DNA of 64,000 bases, taken from Donghicola eburneus (GTDB lineage: Bacteria > Pseudomonadota > Alphaproteobacteria > Rhodobacterales > Rhodobacteraceae). Both the position numbers and the translations under genes were made by a program. Shown here piece after piece: positions 26,949 through 35,139 of the stretch (position 1 is the first letter of the stretch; the number at the start of each line of letters is the position of its first letter). Where the stretch lies: positions 1-64,000 of the forward strand of contig NZ_FOXY01000015.1 of the NCBI RefSeq assembly GCF_900115865.1. The letters are read 5' to 3'. The notes under the pieces were generated by a model. The model ran no database searches and was not told where the DNA came from. It saw only the letters and a list, made by a program, of their open reading frames with translations.

Positions 26949-27545
26949 ATGGCGGCAGAAAAACGAGCAGAAAGACGCACACTTTGGATCGTTCTCGGTC
27001 TCAATATCAGTCTTGCTGCGGCCTTTTTCGCAACTGGGACCTTCGGGGATTCCAGTGCCCTGATCGCCAACGGGCTCGACAACCTTTCAGACAGCTTGGT
27101 CTACGCAATCAGTCTGTTTGCATTGTCGCGGTCTGCGAAATGGAAACGTGGCGCGGCGAATGTCTCGGGCGGCCTGCTGATCGTGTTCGCCATCGGGATC
27201 CTTTATGATGCTTGGCGCCGCTATGTCGGTGGGTCGGATCCCCTTGGCACCGTTATGATCGTCATGGCGCTGATCGCGGCGGCCATCAACTCAGTTTGTG
27301 TCTGGTTGCTCGCTCGGCTCAAAGATCCGGACGTCAACATCCGCGCGGCCAATACTTTCAGCTGGAACGACTTTGCGGCAAACCTCGGAATCGTAGTCGC
27401 AGGTGGCCTCGTTGCCTGGCTGGGAACGAACTGGCCCGACCTAGTCGTCGGTGTGATTATCGCCGGGATCGCGGCCTGGGGCGGTGTCAATATCCTACGC
27501 GACGCACACGGTGAACACCACAAAGCAGTTCACACGGACAAGTAG
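26949..27545 (+). CDS. CDF-fold cation transporter with altered metal site
   Basis: The protein of about 198 residues has a GGGAAG ribosome site before ATG 26949 (ATG 26940 is an alternative) and matches the transmembrane part of cation diffusion facilitators. The helix-2 site reads DNLSD (DxxxD), as in iron/zinc FieF-type proteins. In helix 5 the usual HxxxD is FSWND, so the His is replaced by Phe. The C-terminal cytoplasmic domain is absent; only HGEHHKAVHTD remains. It may handle a different ion or be regulatory. Confidence 0.75.
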   Translation: MAAEKRAERRTLWIVLGLNISLAAAFFATGTFGDSSALIANGLDNLSDSLVYAISLFALSRSAKWKRGAANVSGGLLIVFAIGILYDAWRRYVGGSDPLGTVMIVMALIAAAINSVCVWLLARLKDPDVNIRAANTFSWNDFAANLGIVVAGGLVAWLGTNWPDLVVGVIIAGIAAWGGVNILRDAHGEHHKAVHTDK

Positions 27546-27574
27546 TTGCGAGAGATCGTTTCTAAAAGAAGGGG

Positions 27575-27605
27575 TTGAAGCTACAGTAACTATAGAGACT
27601 AGTCT
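27575..27605 (+). promoter_or_regulatory. MerR-type promoter upstream of transglutaminase/CDF genes
   Basis: TTGAAG (27575-27580) and TAGTCT (27600-27605) have a 19-bp spacer with dyad CTACAG-TAA-CTATAG, a variant of the CTCTAG class. It lies 30 bases before the TTG start at 27635. Confidence 0.72.
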
Positions 27606-27634
27606 GTTCCAAGACGATTCGAGGAGCGACTCCG

Positions 27635-28396
27635 TTGCAGATAACCAACCCCCTACTTGCACCCACCAAACTACTGGATTTTGATGCCGCGCCTCTTGCG
27701 CATCTAATAGAGAGCCGCAGCTGGCGCGACTTATCCGAATACGATCGGATCGGAGCTGCCTATGATTTCGTTCGAAATGAAATTGCGTTCGGATACAATC
27801 GAGCTGACGACATCCCCGCATCCGAGGTACTTTCCGACGGCTACGGGCAGTGCAATACGAAAGGCACGCTCTTAATGGCGCTGCTGCGTGGTGTTGGCGT
27901 TCGTTGCCGGTTGCATGGGTTTACGATCCACAAAGGCTTGCAGCGCGGTGTTGTCCCAGAGTTGGTGTATCCGCTTGCTCCAGAGGAAATTCTCCACTCG
28001 TGGGTAGAGATCGAATTTCAAGGGGCCTGGATCAACCTTGAAGGCTTCATCCTGGATGACGCTTTCTTCGAAGTCCTGCAAAGATCGTTCTCGGACACGG
28101 ACAGTCTCTGCGGTTATGGCGCGGGCACGGATTGCCTTGGCGCGCCTCCCGTCGCCTGGAACGGAGAAGATACCTACATTCAGAAAACCGGCATCGTGCA
28201 AGATTTCGGCGTGTACGATACGCCCGACGCCTTCTATTTGTCCCATGAGCAATCCTTTGGAAGGCTGCGTGGTGCCCTTTACCGTCATATAATACGCCAC
28301 TGGATGAATGCGCGCGTACGTGGTTTCCGCAGCGGCCGCCTGAAGACTGACCGACGCGCGACACACGCGCATGAGGAGCCTGCCAATGCCGCATGA
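27635..28396 (+). CDS. transglutaminase-like domain protein
   Basis: The 253-residue protein has the transglutaminase/cysteine-protease core: Cys in DGYGQCNTKGTLLMALLRG, His in EEILHSWVEIEFQGAWINLEGF, followed by LDD. There is no signal peptide. The start is TTG 27635 with GAGGAG nine bases upstream. It sits directly behind a MerR-type promoter and overlaps the CzcD-like gene, so it is metal-regulated and co-transcribed with an efflux pump. Its substrate is unknown; proteolysis or peptide-bond chemistry are both possible. Confidence 0.78.
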   Translation: MQITNPLLAPTKLLDFDAAPLAHLIESRSWRDLSEYDRIGAAYDFVRNEIAFGYNRADDIPASEVLSDGYGQCNTKGTLLMALLRGVGVRCRLHGFTIHKGLQRGVVPELVYPLAPEEILHSWVEIEFQGAWINLEGFILDDAFFEVLQRSFSDTDSLCGYGAGTDCLGAPPVAWNGEDTYIQKTGIVQDFGVYDTPDAFYLSHEQSFGRLRGALYRHIIRHWMNARVRGFRSGRLKTDRRATHAHEEPANAA

Positions 28397-29303
28397 TCAC
28401 GGGCACGCGAATATCGATCCGAATTCTGGGGATCGACGGGTTGCGATCGCGATCTGGGCGAATGGGCTACTTACTGTTGCGCAAATCGTCGGGGGCATAT
28501 TGTCGGGCAGTCTAGCACTTATCGCCGATGCGCTGCACAACTTTTCCGATATGGCCTCGCTTGTCATTGCCTTCGCCGCGCGCAAGATCGCGCGCCGCCC
28601 GGCCGATGAGCGCATGACTTTCGGCTATGGCCGGGTCGAAATCGTCGCTGCCCTGATCAACTACACCACCCTGATCGTGATCGGCTTCTACCTGATCTAC
28701 GAAGGTGGCATGCGCATGATTGATCCACCCGAAGTCATGGGGTGGACCGTCGTCATTCTCGGTGGAATTGCGCTTGTGGTCGACACGCTGACCGCAATGC
28801 TGACCTATTCGATGCAGAAGGGGAGCGTGAACATCCGCGCGCTGTTTCTCCACAACCTTTCGGACGCGTTGGCTTCAGTGGCCGTCATAGTCGGCGGGAC
28901 GCTCATTATACTTTATGATATGCGTTGGGTGGATCCGGCCATCACCATCGGCATCGCGCTCTACATCCTGTATCTGTCCTTCACCGAAATAGGGGCCCCA
29001 ATTCGAACCCTGATGCTTGGGAGCCCACCAGATATTGATGGAAATGACGTGGTCAGAGCGATCCAGATTGTCGATGGCGTTGTGGACGTGCATCATGTCC
29101 ACCTGTGGCAAATGCAGGAGAACGCTGCGGCATTGGACTGCCATATTGTTGTCGAACGCGACCGGATGGGTGAGGCCGACAAAATTAAAGAAAACGTCAA
29201 ATCGGTGCTGCATGAACGTTTCTCAATCGAGCATTCCACGCTTGAATTCGAAGCGACCGACAATGCGCATCAGGAGGCGCAGGTGTTCGGACACCGCTCA
29301 TGA
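28386..29303 (+). CDS. cation diffusion facilitator, CzcD/ZitB type
   Basis: The 305-residue protein has the six-helix CDF fold with canonical sites HNFSD in helix 2 and HNLSD in helix 5, and the cytoplasmic domain VDVHHVHLWQM. ATG 28386 has GAGGAG upstream. It exchanges cytoplasmic Zn/Cd/Co for protons. It lies in the operon after the transglutaminase gene and overlaps the following methyltransferase gene by four bases. Confidence 0.9.
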   Translation: MPHDHGHANIDPNSGDRRVAIAIWANGLLTVAQIVGGILSGSLALIADALHNFSDMASLVIAFAARKIARRPADERMTFGYGRVEIVAALINYTTLIVIGFYLIYEGGMRMIDPPEVMGWTVVILGGIALVVDTLTAMLTYSMQKGSVNIRALFLHNLSDALASVAVIVGGTLIILYDMRWVDPAITIGIALYILYLSFTEIGAPIRTLMLGSPPDIDGNDVVRAIQIVDGVVDVHHVHLWQMQENAAALDCHIVVERDRMGEADKIKENVKSVLHERFSIEHSTLEFEATDNAHQEAQVFGHRS

Positions 29304-29857
29304 CGATTGCCCAAGGCATACTAGTGGTCGTAGGCCTGCTGTCCGGTCTGGTTTTGATTGGTGCGCTCCTTTGGTCGATCGTCCGCCCGTCCAAGCGCAT
29401 CTGGCCTCCAAACAGAGAGCATTCAGTCATACCAATCATTGCATGGGGCCTCACATTGGCCGTGTTTGGGGCGGTGATCGGTTTGGGCATCGTGGATTGG
29501 AAATCCGCTTCTATGCCCAACGCGCTCCGTTGGGCAGTCGGGCCGTTCTTGATCGCAATCGGAAATCTGATCGCCTGGTGGGGGGCATTCATCATTGGAC
29601 TGAAAGCCACCAGTGGGGTGAGAGACGAGCTGATCACTTCGGGTCTCTACCGTTTCTCTCGGAATCCGCAGTATCTTGCCGACATGGCCATCCTAATAGG
29701 TTTGGGTCTTCTCTTCGCCTCACCTTGGGTTTGGCCTGTCGTCATCGTTGGAGTTGCCGCGCTGGCCCTTGCCCCGCTCGCAGAAGAGCCATGGCTGTGC
29801 GAACAATACGGCACCAAGTATCGCAACTATTGCGCTGAAACACGTAGATATCTCTAG
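29300..29857 (+). CDS. isoprenylcysteine/phospholipid-type membrane methyltransferase
   Basis: The 185-residue membrane protein has the C-terminal ICMT/PEMT pattern: GLYRFSRNPQYLAD and LAEEPWLCEQYGTKYRNYCAETRRYL, the SAM-binding part of this superfamily. It would methylate a lipid or a membrane-linked Cys. Such genes recur beside CDF transporters in metal clusters, but the substrate is unknown. It is the last gene of the operon from 27635. Confidence 0.82.
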   Translation: MTIAQGILVVVGLLSGLVLIGALLWSIVRPSKRIWPPNREHSVIPIIAWGLTLAVFGAVIGLGIVDWKSASMPNALRWAVGPFLIAIGNLIAWWGAFIIGLKATSGVRDELITSGLYRFSRNPQYLADMAILIGLGLLFASPWVWPVVIVGVAALALAPLAEEPWLCEQYGTKYRNYCAETRRYL

Positions 29858-29892
29858 TCTCGCCGCCTCACGAGAACGTCATCAATTTTCGG

Positions 29893-29923
29893 TTGAAGCT
29901 CTAGCAGCTAGAGGTCGTATCCG
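29893..29923 (+). promoter_or_regulatory. MerR-type promoter in front of a decayed L,D-transpeptidase
   Basis: TTGAAG (29893-29898) and TATCCG (29918-29923) have a 19-bp spacer with the dyad GCTCTAG-CAG-CTAGAGG. The site is intact although the gene behind it is not. Confidence 0.78.
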
Positions 29924-29952
29924 TTCATCAACAAAAGGGCGAGGCAAAGTAT

Positions 29953-30458
29953 ATTACTGATTCAAAGAAAACACGGTGCCAGTTCGTCTCGACAACTATG
30001 ATCGGACTTCTGGGAACACCTTCCCTTCTCCGTGCTCAGGAGCAGGAGCCCTCGGCGGTACGCAGAAATATTTCTGTCCTTCAGTGCGGATCCCTGGCAA
30101 GACCACTTCGATAACCTTCAGCACGGTGCAATTATGTGCGACATTGACTCGCGTGCAGTCCAGTACTGGTCGGAAGACGAAAGTGTTTACAAACTCTACC
30201 CTTCAAGTGTCCCCGCCTCGGAAGAGCTGACCCGCCGAGGATATACAGAGGTTATAAGGAAGGTGGAGAGGCCCAGTTGGCGGCCCACTCCATCAATGAA
30301 AGAGCGCAACCCCGAATGGCCTGACTATTGGCCGCCGGGTCCTGACAACCCGCTTGGAACCCACGTGCTTTATTTGTCGTGGCTGTATTACCGGGTGCAC
30401 GGGACCGGGGACACACGCAAGATCGGGCGCCAGTCATCAAACGGTTGTGTCGCGTAGC
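29953..30458 (+). pseudogene. decayed L,D-transpeptidase gene
   Basis: It matches the intact gene at 48182 (WQDHF, RRGYTEV, PTPSMKERNPEWP, DTRKIGRQSSNGC). The damage is multiple. The apparent start is ATT at 29953, the Tat arginine pair reads R-C in TRCQFVSTT, and a one-base frameshift near 30072-30078 separates RRNIS from SFSADPWQDHF. The 3' end stops two residues after the catalytic Cys, where the ISL3 element begins. No active enzyme is expected. Confidence 0.82.
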
Positions 30459-32172
30459 CTTTAATTGGGCTCTGCCTCAATCTGTGTGGCGGAACGGTAG
30501 CATTCTCGCCCGCAACAATTCTGGACCGGCTCGGCCGTACATGGCGCGCTTGAGGGTTTTCAGGCGGTTGATCTGACCTTCCGCCTGGCCGTTGTTACAG
30601 GGCATCTCGATCGCCTTTTTGACCACATTGAAGTCCCGGTTCAAGGTGCGGGCGAAGCGCACAATGGGCGTCAGGCCGGTTTCGATGGCGTCGTCGATCC
30701 ATGCAGGGAGCGGACCCGCTTGGCGGCCACGCATGATACCGTTGAAACGCATGGCGAGGCTGCGCATCGTTGTGAAGGCGGGAGAACCGGCTTTGAGCGT
30801 GTCGACTTTCCGCGCCTGATCCGAGGTGAGCTTTCCGCTGGGTTTGATGCACAGCGCGGCCGCAATGACCGGAGAGATCGCATGCCCCGTTTCCGGGCCC
30901 CGGACCGGCTCCAGGATCTGGTGCTCCACGGCGGGGCCCTTCGTTTGCTTTTCGGCTCTGCGCCCGCCCGCCCCCAGCCGCTTTTAATGCGACTGACTCC
31001 CCTCGTAACCACGCTCTTGGATCATACGGTACAGGGCGCTGCCTGTTCGAATGCCGTCCTTCCAGCTTTGGCTCAGGAATTCTTCAAAGTACCACGGCGA
31101 AGTCGGTTTCAAAGCGGCCTGTTTGCGGTCCGGTGGCGTCTCGAACTGCAGCCATTTCGCGATGCTGCGGCGCGGGAACCCTGTTCGTCGCCCGATCTCG
31201 CTACAGTTAAGCCCCTGATTTCGGAGCGCATGGATGGTGGTGAAAATCTCTTCCCGAGATGTCCTGTGCGCAAGGCGTGACTTCAGAAGGCTGCCGGCTG
31301 CGGTGATATTGTCGGCGTCGGCCAGCAGCGCTCTGCCGGTCTCAGGGCCGTGGAGGTTCATTTGCTCCTCAATGGCCTGCCGCAGGTTTTGCACGATATG
31401 GAACCGATCAGCGACCTGCTTCGCCTGCGGTGCCCCTTGCCGTGCAGTCTAGGCGTAGAGACCACACCGATCTCTGCTAATCACTTTCACCTCGGGGTGT
31501 CGCTTGAGCCAGTTGGTGCAGGTGACGACATCTCGATCCTCAAGAATGTCGATCACCACGCGACGCTCCAGATCCACAATGATCGTGCCGTAGGTTTGCG
31601 ACTTCCGCCAGCTCCAGTCGTCAATCCCGATGACCGTCGGCGGCTTGGCGGTGCCCTGAGCACGCTTTTTCAACTGCCTGAGCACCGTGTAATCGCTGAC
31701 CCCAAGGCCCAAACGGTGCAAGAGCCGTTCGGCAGGCCGTCCGCCGGTTGCATGCCCAAGATGACTGACAATCTCCCCGACACGCGAAGTGCTACGTGCA
31801 AACGGATGCGCAATCGAGGTGAGTTGGTCTGCGAAAGTCCGGCGTGGGCAAGCGGGTGCCAAACATCGCCAACGGCAAATCGCGAGATCAACCGTTACCT
31901 CCTCTCCATGGGCGGGATAATCCTGCAACCGCCGACGCCGCCAGCCGTGACGTCGGCGTGAATGCAATCCACAGTCTGGGCAGATGCCGCTTGGTGTCAG
32001 ACTGCCCGATACGATCCACCCGCCGAAATCACTTCGCTCAACGCATTGAACCGAAACTTCGGCCCCGGGCGACCAATGCTTCTTCGAGCTCACAACCATC
32101 CCTCCTGAATTTTCCTGTTTCAGGATAGTTGCGCCACACAAAGTGAGGCAGAGCCCAATTAAGGGCTACGCG
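30451..32172 (-). mobile_element. ISL3-family insertion sequence, non-autonomous
   Basis: A 1.72-kb element has imperfect terminal inverted repeats of about 41 bp with three mismatches: the left starts CGCGTAGCCTTTAATTGGGC, the right end is its complement with CCCTTAATT. The flanks show no matching 8-bp target repeat, and the two sides are unrelated truncated genes. The element therefore marks a rearrangement joint. The exact outer base is uncertain by a few positions. Confidence 0.8.
30477..32141 (-). pseudogene. ISL3-family transposase with two in-frame stops
   Basis: A single frame of about 554 codons encodes an ISL3 transposase: N-terminal zinc-finger-like CPDC...CRWRCLAPACPRRTF, then IGIDDWSWRKSQTYGTIIVD, ADRFHIVQNLRQ and, at the end, NNGQAEGQINRLKTLKRAMYGRAG. 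It is broken by TAG at 31449-31451 (after RDRCGLYA) and TAA at 30984-30986 (after GYEGSQSH). The frame is otherwise kept, so the decay is recent. Confidence 0.85.
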
Positions 32173-32495
32173 ACGCCAGCGCATCGGCGGGCAGATTGGG
32201 GTTGCGCGCCTTGCCGTCAGGCTGGTCAGAGACCGCCTCTGCCCGAGCCTGAGCCATTTCTGCCTCTGTGCGATGACGGATAAAGACAGGTTTTCCGCGC
32301 CAGTTGACGGTCAATTGCGTTCCAGGCGCGAGATCGGAAATGTCGACAGTGATCTGTGCCAAGGCGCGGACATCGGCGGAAGGGTTCATCTGGTTCACCA
32401 GTGGCCAGAGCGCGGCCCCTGCGGCCACGACCCCCGCCCCGGCCGTTGCGTAATACAGGAAATCCCTGCGCGCGGTATCCTCTGACGCTTCCATC
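32159..32495 (-). pseudogene. Rieske iron-sulfur protein (petA) 5' fragment
   Basis: The reading frame begins like the cytochrome bc1 Rieske subunit: [41 protein letters not shown] (Tat signal anchor and hinge), then the [13 protein letters not shown] stretch. It stops in the ISL3 end repeat, so the [2Fe-2S] cluster domain with its CxH motifs is missing. The start at 32495 follows a CueR-like promoter by only a few bases; an ATG at 32512 would lie upstream of the predicted transcription start. Confidence 0.82.
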
Positions 32496-32503
32496 ACGGG
32501 ACA

Positions 32504-32534
32504 TGTGTCCATGTCTCCCGCGCGGGAAGGTCAA
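32504..32534 (-). promoter_or_regulatory. CueR-like promoter of the Rieske fragment
   Basis: On the minus strand TTGACC (32534-32529) and ACACAT (32509-32504) are 19 bp apart. The spacer has the dyad TTCCCG-CG-CGGGAG, which resembles the copper-class operators with CCAG replaced by CCCG. It is a weaker match than the others. Confidence 0.5.
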
Positions 32535-32600
32535 CACGCGAGATGTAACGTTTTGTCAGTGCACCTCTCTACGGATCAACAAACAAGCCGTGTCGGCGCG

Positions 32601-33125
32601 TCAATGGTGCGGGGCTGCGCCTTTTGCCATCATGAGGTGGTGCTCCTGGTGATGCGCCCCGATGGTCATCAGGCCAAAGAAACCAAGTCCCTGAATCTGA
32701 GCGGCATCGCCATCGACACTGAGCGCCACGCCATCTTCGAGTTCCTCCGTGACAACGTCCCAGCCGGTTTCAGCCGCAAGAAAGGGCGCATGGGCGGGCA
32801 CCATGGCGCGGATGGCTTCGAGAACACGGGGGGTGCCCCGAATCTCGAACCGGGCCCCTTCCGGCCGCAGGGTGCGGGTGACCACGGCCTCTTGGGTCAG
32901 AAGATCCATATCGACCAGATGGCGGCGCAATCCGTCGATATCGACCCGCTCCCAATCTGTCTCGGGATCGGCCTGCAGGATCGCAACGATCTCCGCCAGG
33001 GCGGCAAAGGCCGATTGCCCGGTTTCCTGCGGTCCACCCATGTCATGGCCAGTCGCGGAATGGGCGTGCTGAGCGGCCACGGGTGCGGCCATCAGTATGG
33101 CAAGGAGGAGGGAAATGAGACGCAT
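32601..33125 (-). CDS. exported His-rich protein of unknown function
   Basis: The 174-residue protein has a signal peptide (ISLLLAILMAAPVAAQ) and clusters of His/Met at both mature ends (HAHSATGHDMGG and GAHHQEHHLMMAKGAAPHH). ATG 33125 has GGAC upstream. The middle shows REGARFEI-like sequence that I cannot assign. His/Met ends and position suggest a periplasmic copper-related protein. It is divergent from a Crp/Fnr-type regulator. Confidence 0.7.
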   Translation of the reverse strand: MRLISLLLAILMAAPVAAQHAHSATGHDMGGPQETGQSAFAALAEIVAILQADPETDWERVDIDGLRRHLVDMDLLTQEAVVTRTLRPEGARFEIRGTPRVLEAIRAMVPAHAPFLAAETGWDVVTEELEDGVALSVDGDAAQIQGLGFFGLMTIGAHHQEHHLMMAKGAAPHH

Positions 33126-33184
33126 GGACGGGTCCTTCAATGGGATGCTGTCATGTTTACGCTAGCAGGGGCGGGCGTATCGCA

Positions 33185-33202
33185 ATATGATTGCAATCAT
33201 AT
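33185..33202. promoter_or_regulatory. perfect 18-bp palindrome, FNR-like operator
   Basis: ATATGATTGCAATCATAT is perfectly symmetric and contains TGAT-N4-ATCA, close to the FNR/DNR box TTGAT-N4-ATCAA. It lies between the two divergent genes and overlaps the likely start codon of the Crp/Fnr-type gene, so autoregulation is probable. Confidence 0.7.
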
Positions 33203-33767
33203 GTTGCCAGCCCCCTATGATCTTATCCCGAGTTCAGCCCTGCGCCCTTTTTCCGGCGCGGTTGGCGACATCATGTTTCACCAAGGCGGTCCCACCCACG
33301 GTCTCTATGTCGTGCAAACCGGGCGCGTGTATCTCGAGCGGGTCGGCCCAGATGGCGAGCGGTTCATCATTCACCGTGCCCAAGCCGGAACAAGCTTTGC
33401 CGAAGCTTCCGTGTTTTCAGAGGTCTATCATTGCGATGCTGTTTTCGTTCAGGCAGGGACGCTGATCCGGATCGAAAAGGATGCCGTTTTGGACGCCTTC
33501 GCCGACCCTGAGTTTGCGCGCGCTTTTGGTCGCCAGGCGGCTCAGCAGATACAGGCACAAAGACAGATGCTTGAGATCGTGGGTATCCGGCGTGCAGAAG
33601 ACCGGGTGTTGGCGGGGTTGGTCGCGGGCCTGCTCGACGGCTCCGTGATCGAGTTCGCCGCCCGATTACAGCTGAGCCATGAGGCGACCTACAGGGCCTT
33701 GCGAAAGCTTGTGCAGGACGGGCGGGTCAAAAACCCCGCCCGCGGGATTTATCACCTGCGCCCATGA
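33201..33767 (+). CDS. Crp/Fnr-family transcription regulator
   Basis: The product of about 188 residues has the cyclic-nucleotide-binding-like beta barrel (GDIMFHQGGPTHGLYVVQTGRVYLERVGPDGERF) and a C-terminal winged HTH (EFAARLQLSHEATYRALRKLVQDGRV). It lacks the N-terminal four-Cys cluster of FNR, so it is DNR-like or of another subgroup. ATG 33201 leaves a 75-bp intergenic region holding the palindrome; ATG 33153 would add 16 residues but place the palindrome inside the gene. It ends five bases from the convergent DUF411 gene. Confidence 0.8.
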   Translation: MLPAPYDLIPSSALRPFSGAVGDIMFHQGGPTHGLYVVQTGRVYLERVGPDGERFIIHRAQAGTSFAEASVFSEVYHCDAVFVQAGTLIRIEKDAVLDAFADPEFARAFGRQAAQQIQAQRQMLEIVGIRRAEDRVLAGLVAGLLDGSVIEFAARLQLSHEATYRALRKLVQDGRVKNPARGIYHLRP

Positions 33768-33772
33768 CCCGA

Positions 33773-34225
33773 TCAGCTGTGGCTCGCGAAGACCGAGGTC
33801 ACCCCGTCGGAGCCGACAAGCAAGGTATCAAAAGTGTCACCAGCCCCGGGACCGCCCATGCCGGGCGAACTCATCGGCATGCCGGGAACCGTCAACCCGC
33901 GCGCCACCGGTTGTTCTGCCAGCAGCCGCGTGATGTCCGCGGCAGGCACGTGGCCCTCGATAAAATAGTCACTTATGATCGCCGTGTGACATCCAGCAAG
34001 TTCCGGAGCGATTTGTAGCCGGTCTTTGAACGCATAAAGCGCATCCTGATCGACATCCTGCGCCTCGACCGTGAAGCCCGCTTGCCGGACATGATCGACC
34101 CAGGCGGTACAGCACCCGCAGGTGGGGGTTTTCAGGACTTTAATGACCGGTTCTGTGTTGGCCAGTGCTCGCAGGGGGAGTGTGGCAGCCGCTCCGGCCA
34201 GCAAAAATGTGCGTCTTTTCATCAT
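33773..34225 (-). CDS. DUF411 metal-binding protein
   Basis: The 150-residue protein has a Tat-like signal (KRRTFLLAGAAATLPLRALA) and the DUF411 core TPTCGCCTAWVDHVRQAGF, GCHTAIISDYFIEGHVPAADI and GLTVPGMPMSSPGMGG. AAGGAAC precedes ATG 34225, which overlaps the sterol desaturase stop. It is the last gene of a minus-strand operon behind a CueR-type promoter. Confidence 0.88.
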   Translation of the reverse strand: MMKRRTFLLAGAAATLPLRALANTEPVIKVLKTPTCGCCTAWVDHVRQAGFTVEAQDVDQDALYAFKDRLQIAPELAGCHTAIISDYFIEGHVPAADITRLLAEQPVARGLTVPGMPMSSPGMGGPGAGDTFDTLLVGSDGVTSVFASHS

Positions 34226-35136
34226 GTGTTCCTTTTTGAAGTATCCGAGACCGTAGAACTGTGTGTTTGAGAGTCCAGAGGCTGTTCCTGCTCTGTCGGC
34301 GAGAGGGCGGGTGCATCCAGGGCGTGCCCGCTTGCCGGCCCGCGAAGGGGCTGGATCAACATCTTGTCGACCCAGAGGTCGCGCGTCGTGCGAAACTGCT
34401 CGATGCCGATCGTCATTCCCTCGTGGCCCTTCGCGGGCTGGGCAACGTAAGTACCCATGAGGCGGTCCCACCACGGCAGGTTGAAGCCGTAGTTTGAGTT
34501 GGTTTCGCGCGGATCGACAGAATGATGCACGCGGTGCATGTCGGGTGTGACGACGATCCATCTGAGCCACCGGTCGACTGGTCTCGGCAGGTTGATGTTG
34601 GCATGGTTGAAGAGTGCCGTGGCGTTGAGGATGATCTCGAACAACAAAACCGCGACGGCGGGCGGACCAAGCGCTGCGACCAAGCTTAGCTTGATCGCCA
34701 TCGAGATAAGGATCTCAATCGGGTGAAAGCGCAATCCCGTTGTGGCGTCGAACTCGAGGTCCGCGTGGTGCATCCGGTGCAGACGCCACAACGTAGGGAC
34801 GGCATGGAACATGACGTGTTGCAAATAGATGGCCAGATCGAGAAGCAGCATGGACAGGACAACGGCCAACCAATACGGCGCGCCGATAGTGTTGAATAAA
34901 CCCCAACCCCGCTCCTCGCCCATGACCGCCAGACCAACGGCCAGGATTGGGAAAGACAACCGCAGGATCGCCGTATCGATCACGACAAGAGCCAGATTGT
35001 TCGACCAACGGATGACACGCGGAATGTCACGCCGCCGACGCGGGGCGGCGAGTTCCCAAAGCGCCATGGCGGCCAGCACACTCAAAAACGCCGTCAGACG
35101 AATCTCCGGCTCTGCGGCAAGTATCGTGTCCATCAC
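34222..35136 (-). CDS. sterol desaturase / fatty-acid hydroxylase superfamily protein
   Basis: The 304-residue membrane protein has the di-iron His boxes HVMFH, HRMHH and HRVHH, typical of the superfamily that oxidises lipids or sterol-like substrates at a membrane di-iron site. The last 40 residues are polar and non-conserved looking. It lies in the copper-controlled operon from 37243. Its lipid substrate is unknown. Confidence 0.87.
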   Translation of the reverse strand: MMDTILAAEPEIRLTAFLSVLAAMALWELAAPRRRRDIPRVIRWSNNLALVVIDTAILRLSFPILAVGLAVMGEERGWGLFNTIGAPYWLAVVLSMLLLDLAIYLQHVMFHAVPTLWRLHRMHHADLEFDATTGLRFHPIEILISMAIKLSLVAALGPPAVAVLLFEIILNATALFNHANINLPRPVDRWLRWIVVTPDMHRVHHSVDPRETNSNYGFNLPWWDRLMGTYVAQPAKGHEGMTIGIEQFRTTRDLWVDKMLIQPLRGPASGHALDAPALSPTEQEQPLDSQTHSSTVSDTSKRNT

Positions 35137-35139
35137 AGT

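Noticed and set aside
30459-32164. 8-bp target duplication around the ISL3 element if the ends are placed at GGGCTC
   Set aside because: The flanks are inverted copies (CTTTAATT and AATTAAGG), not direct copies, so they belong to a longer terminal inverted repeat.
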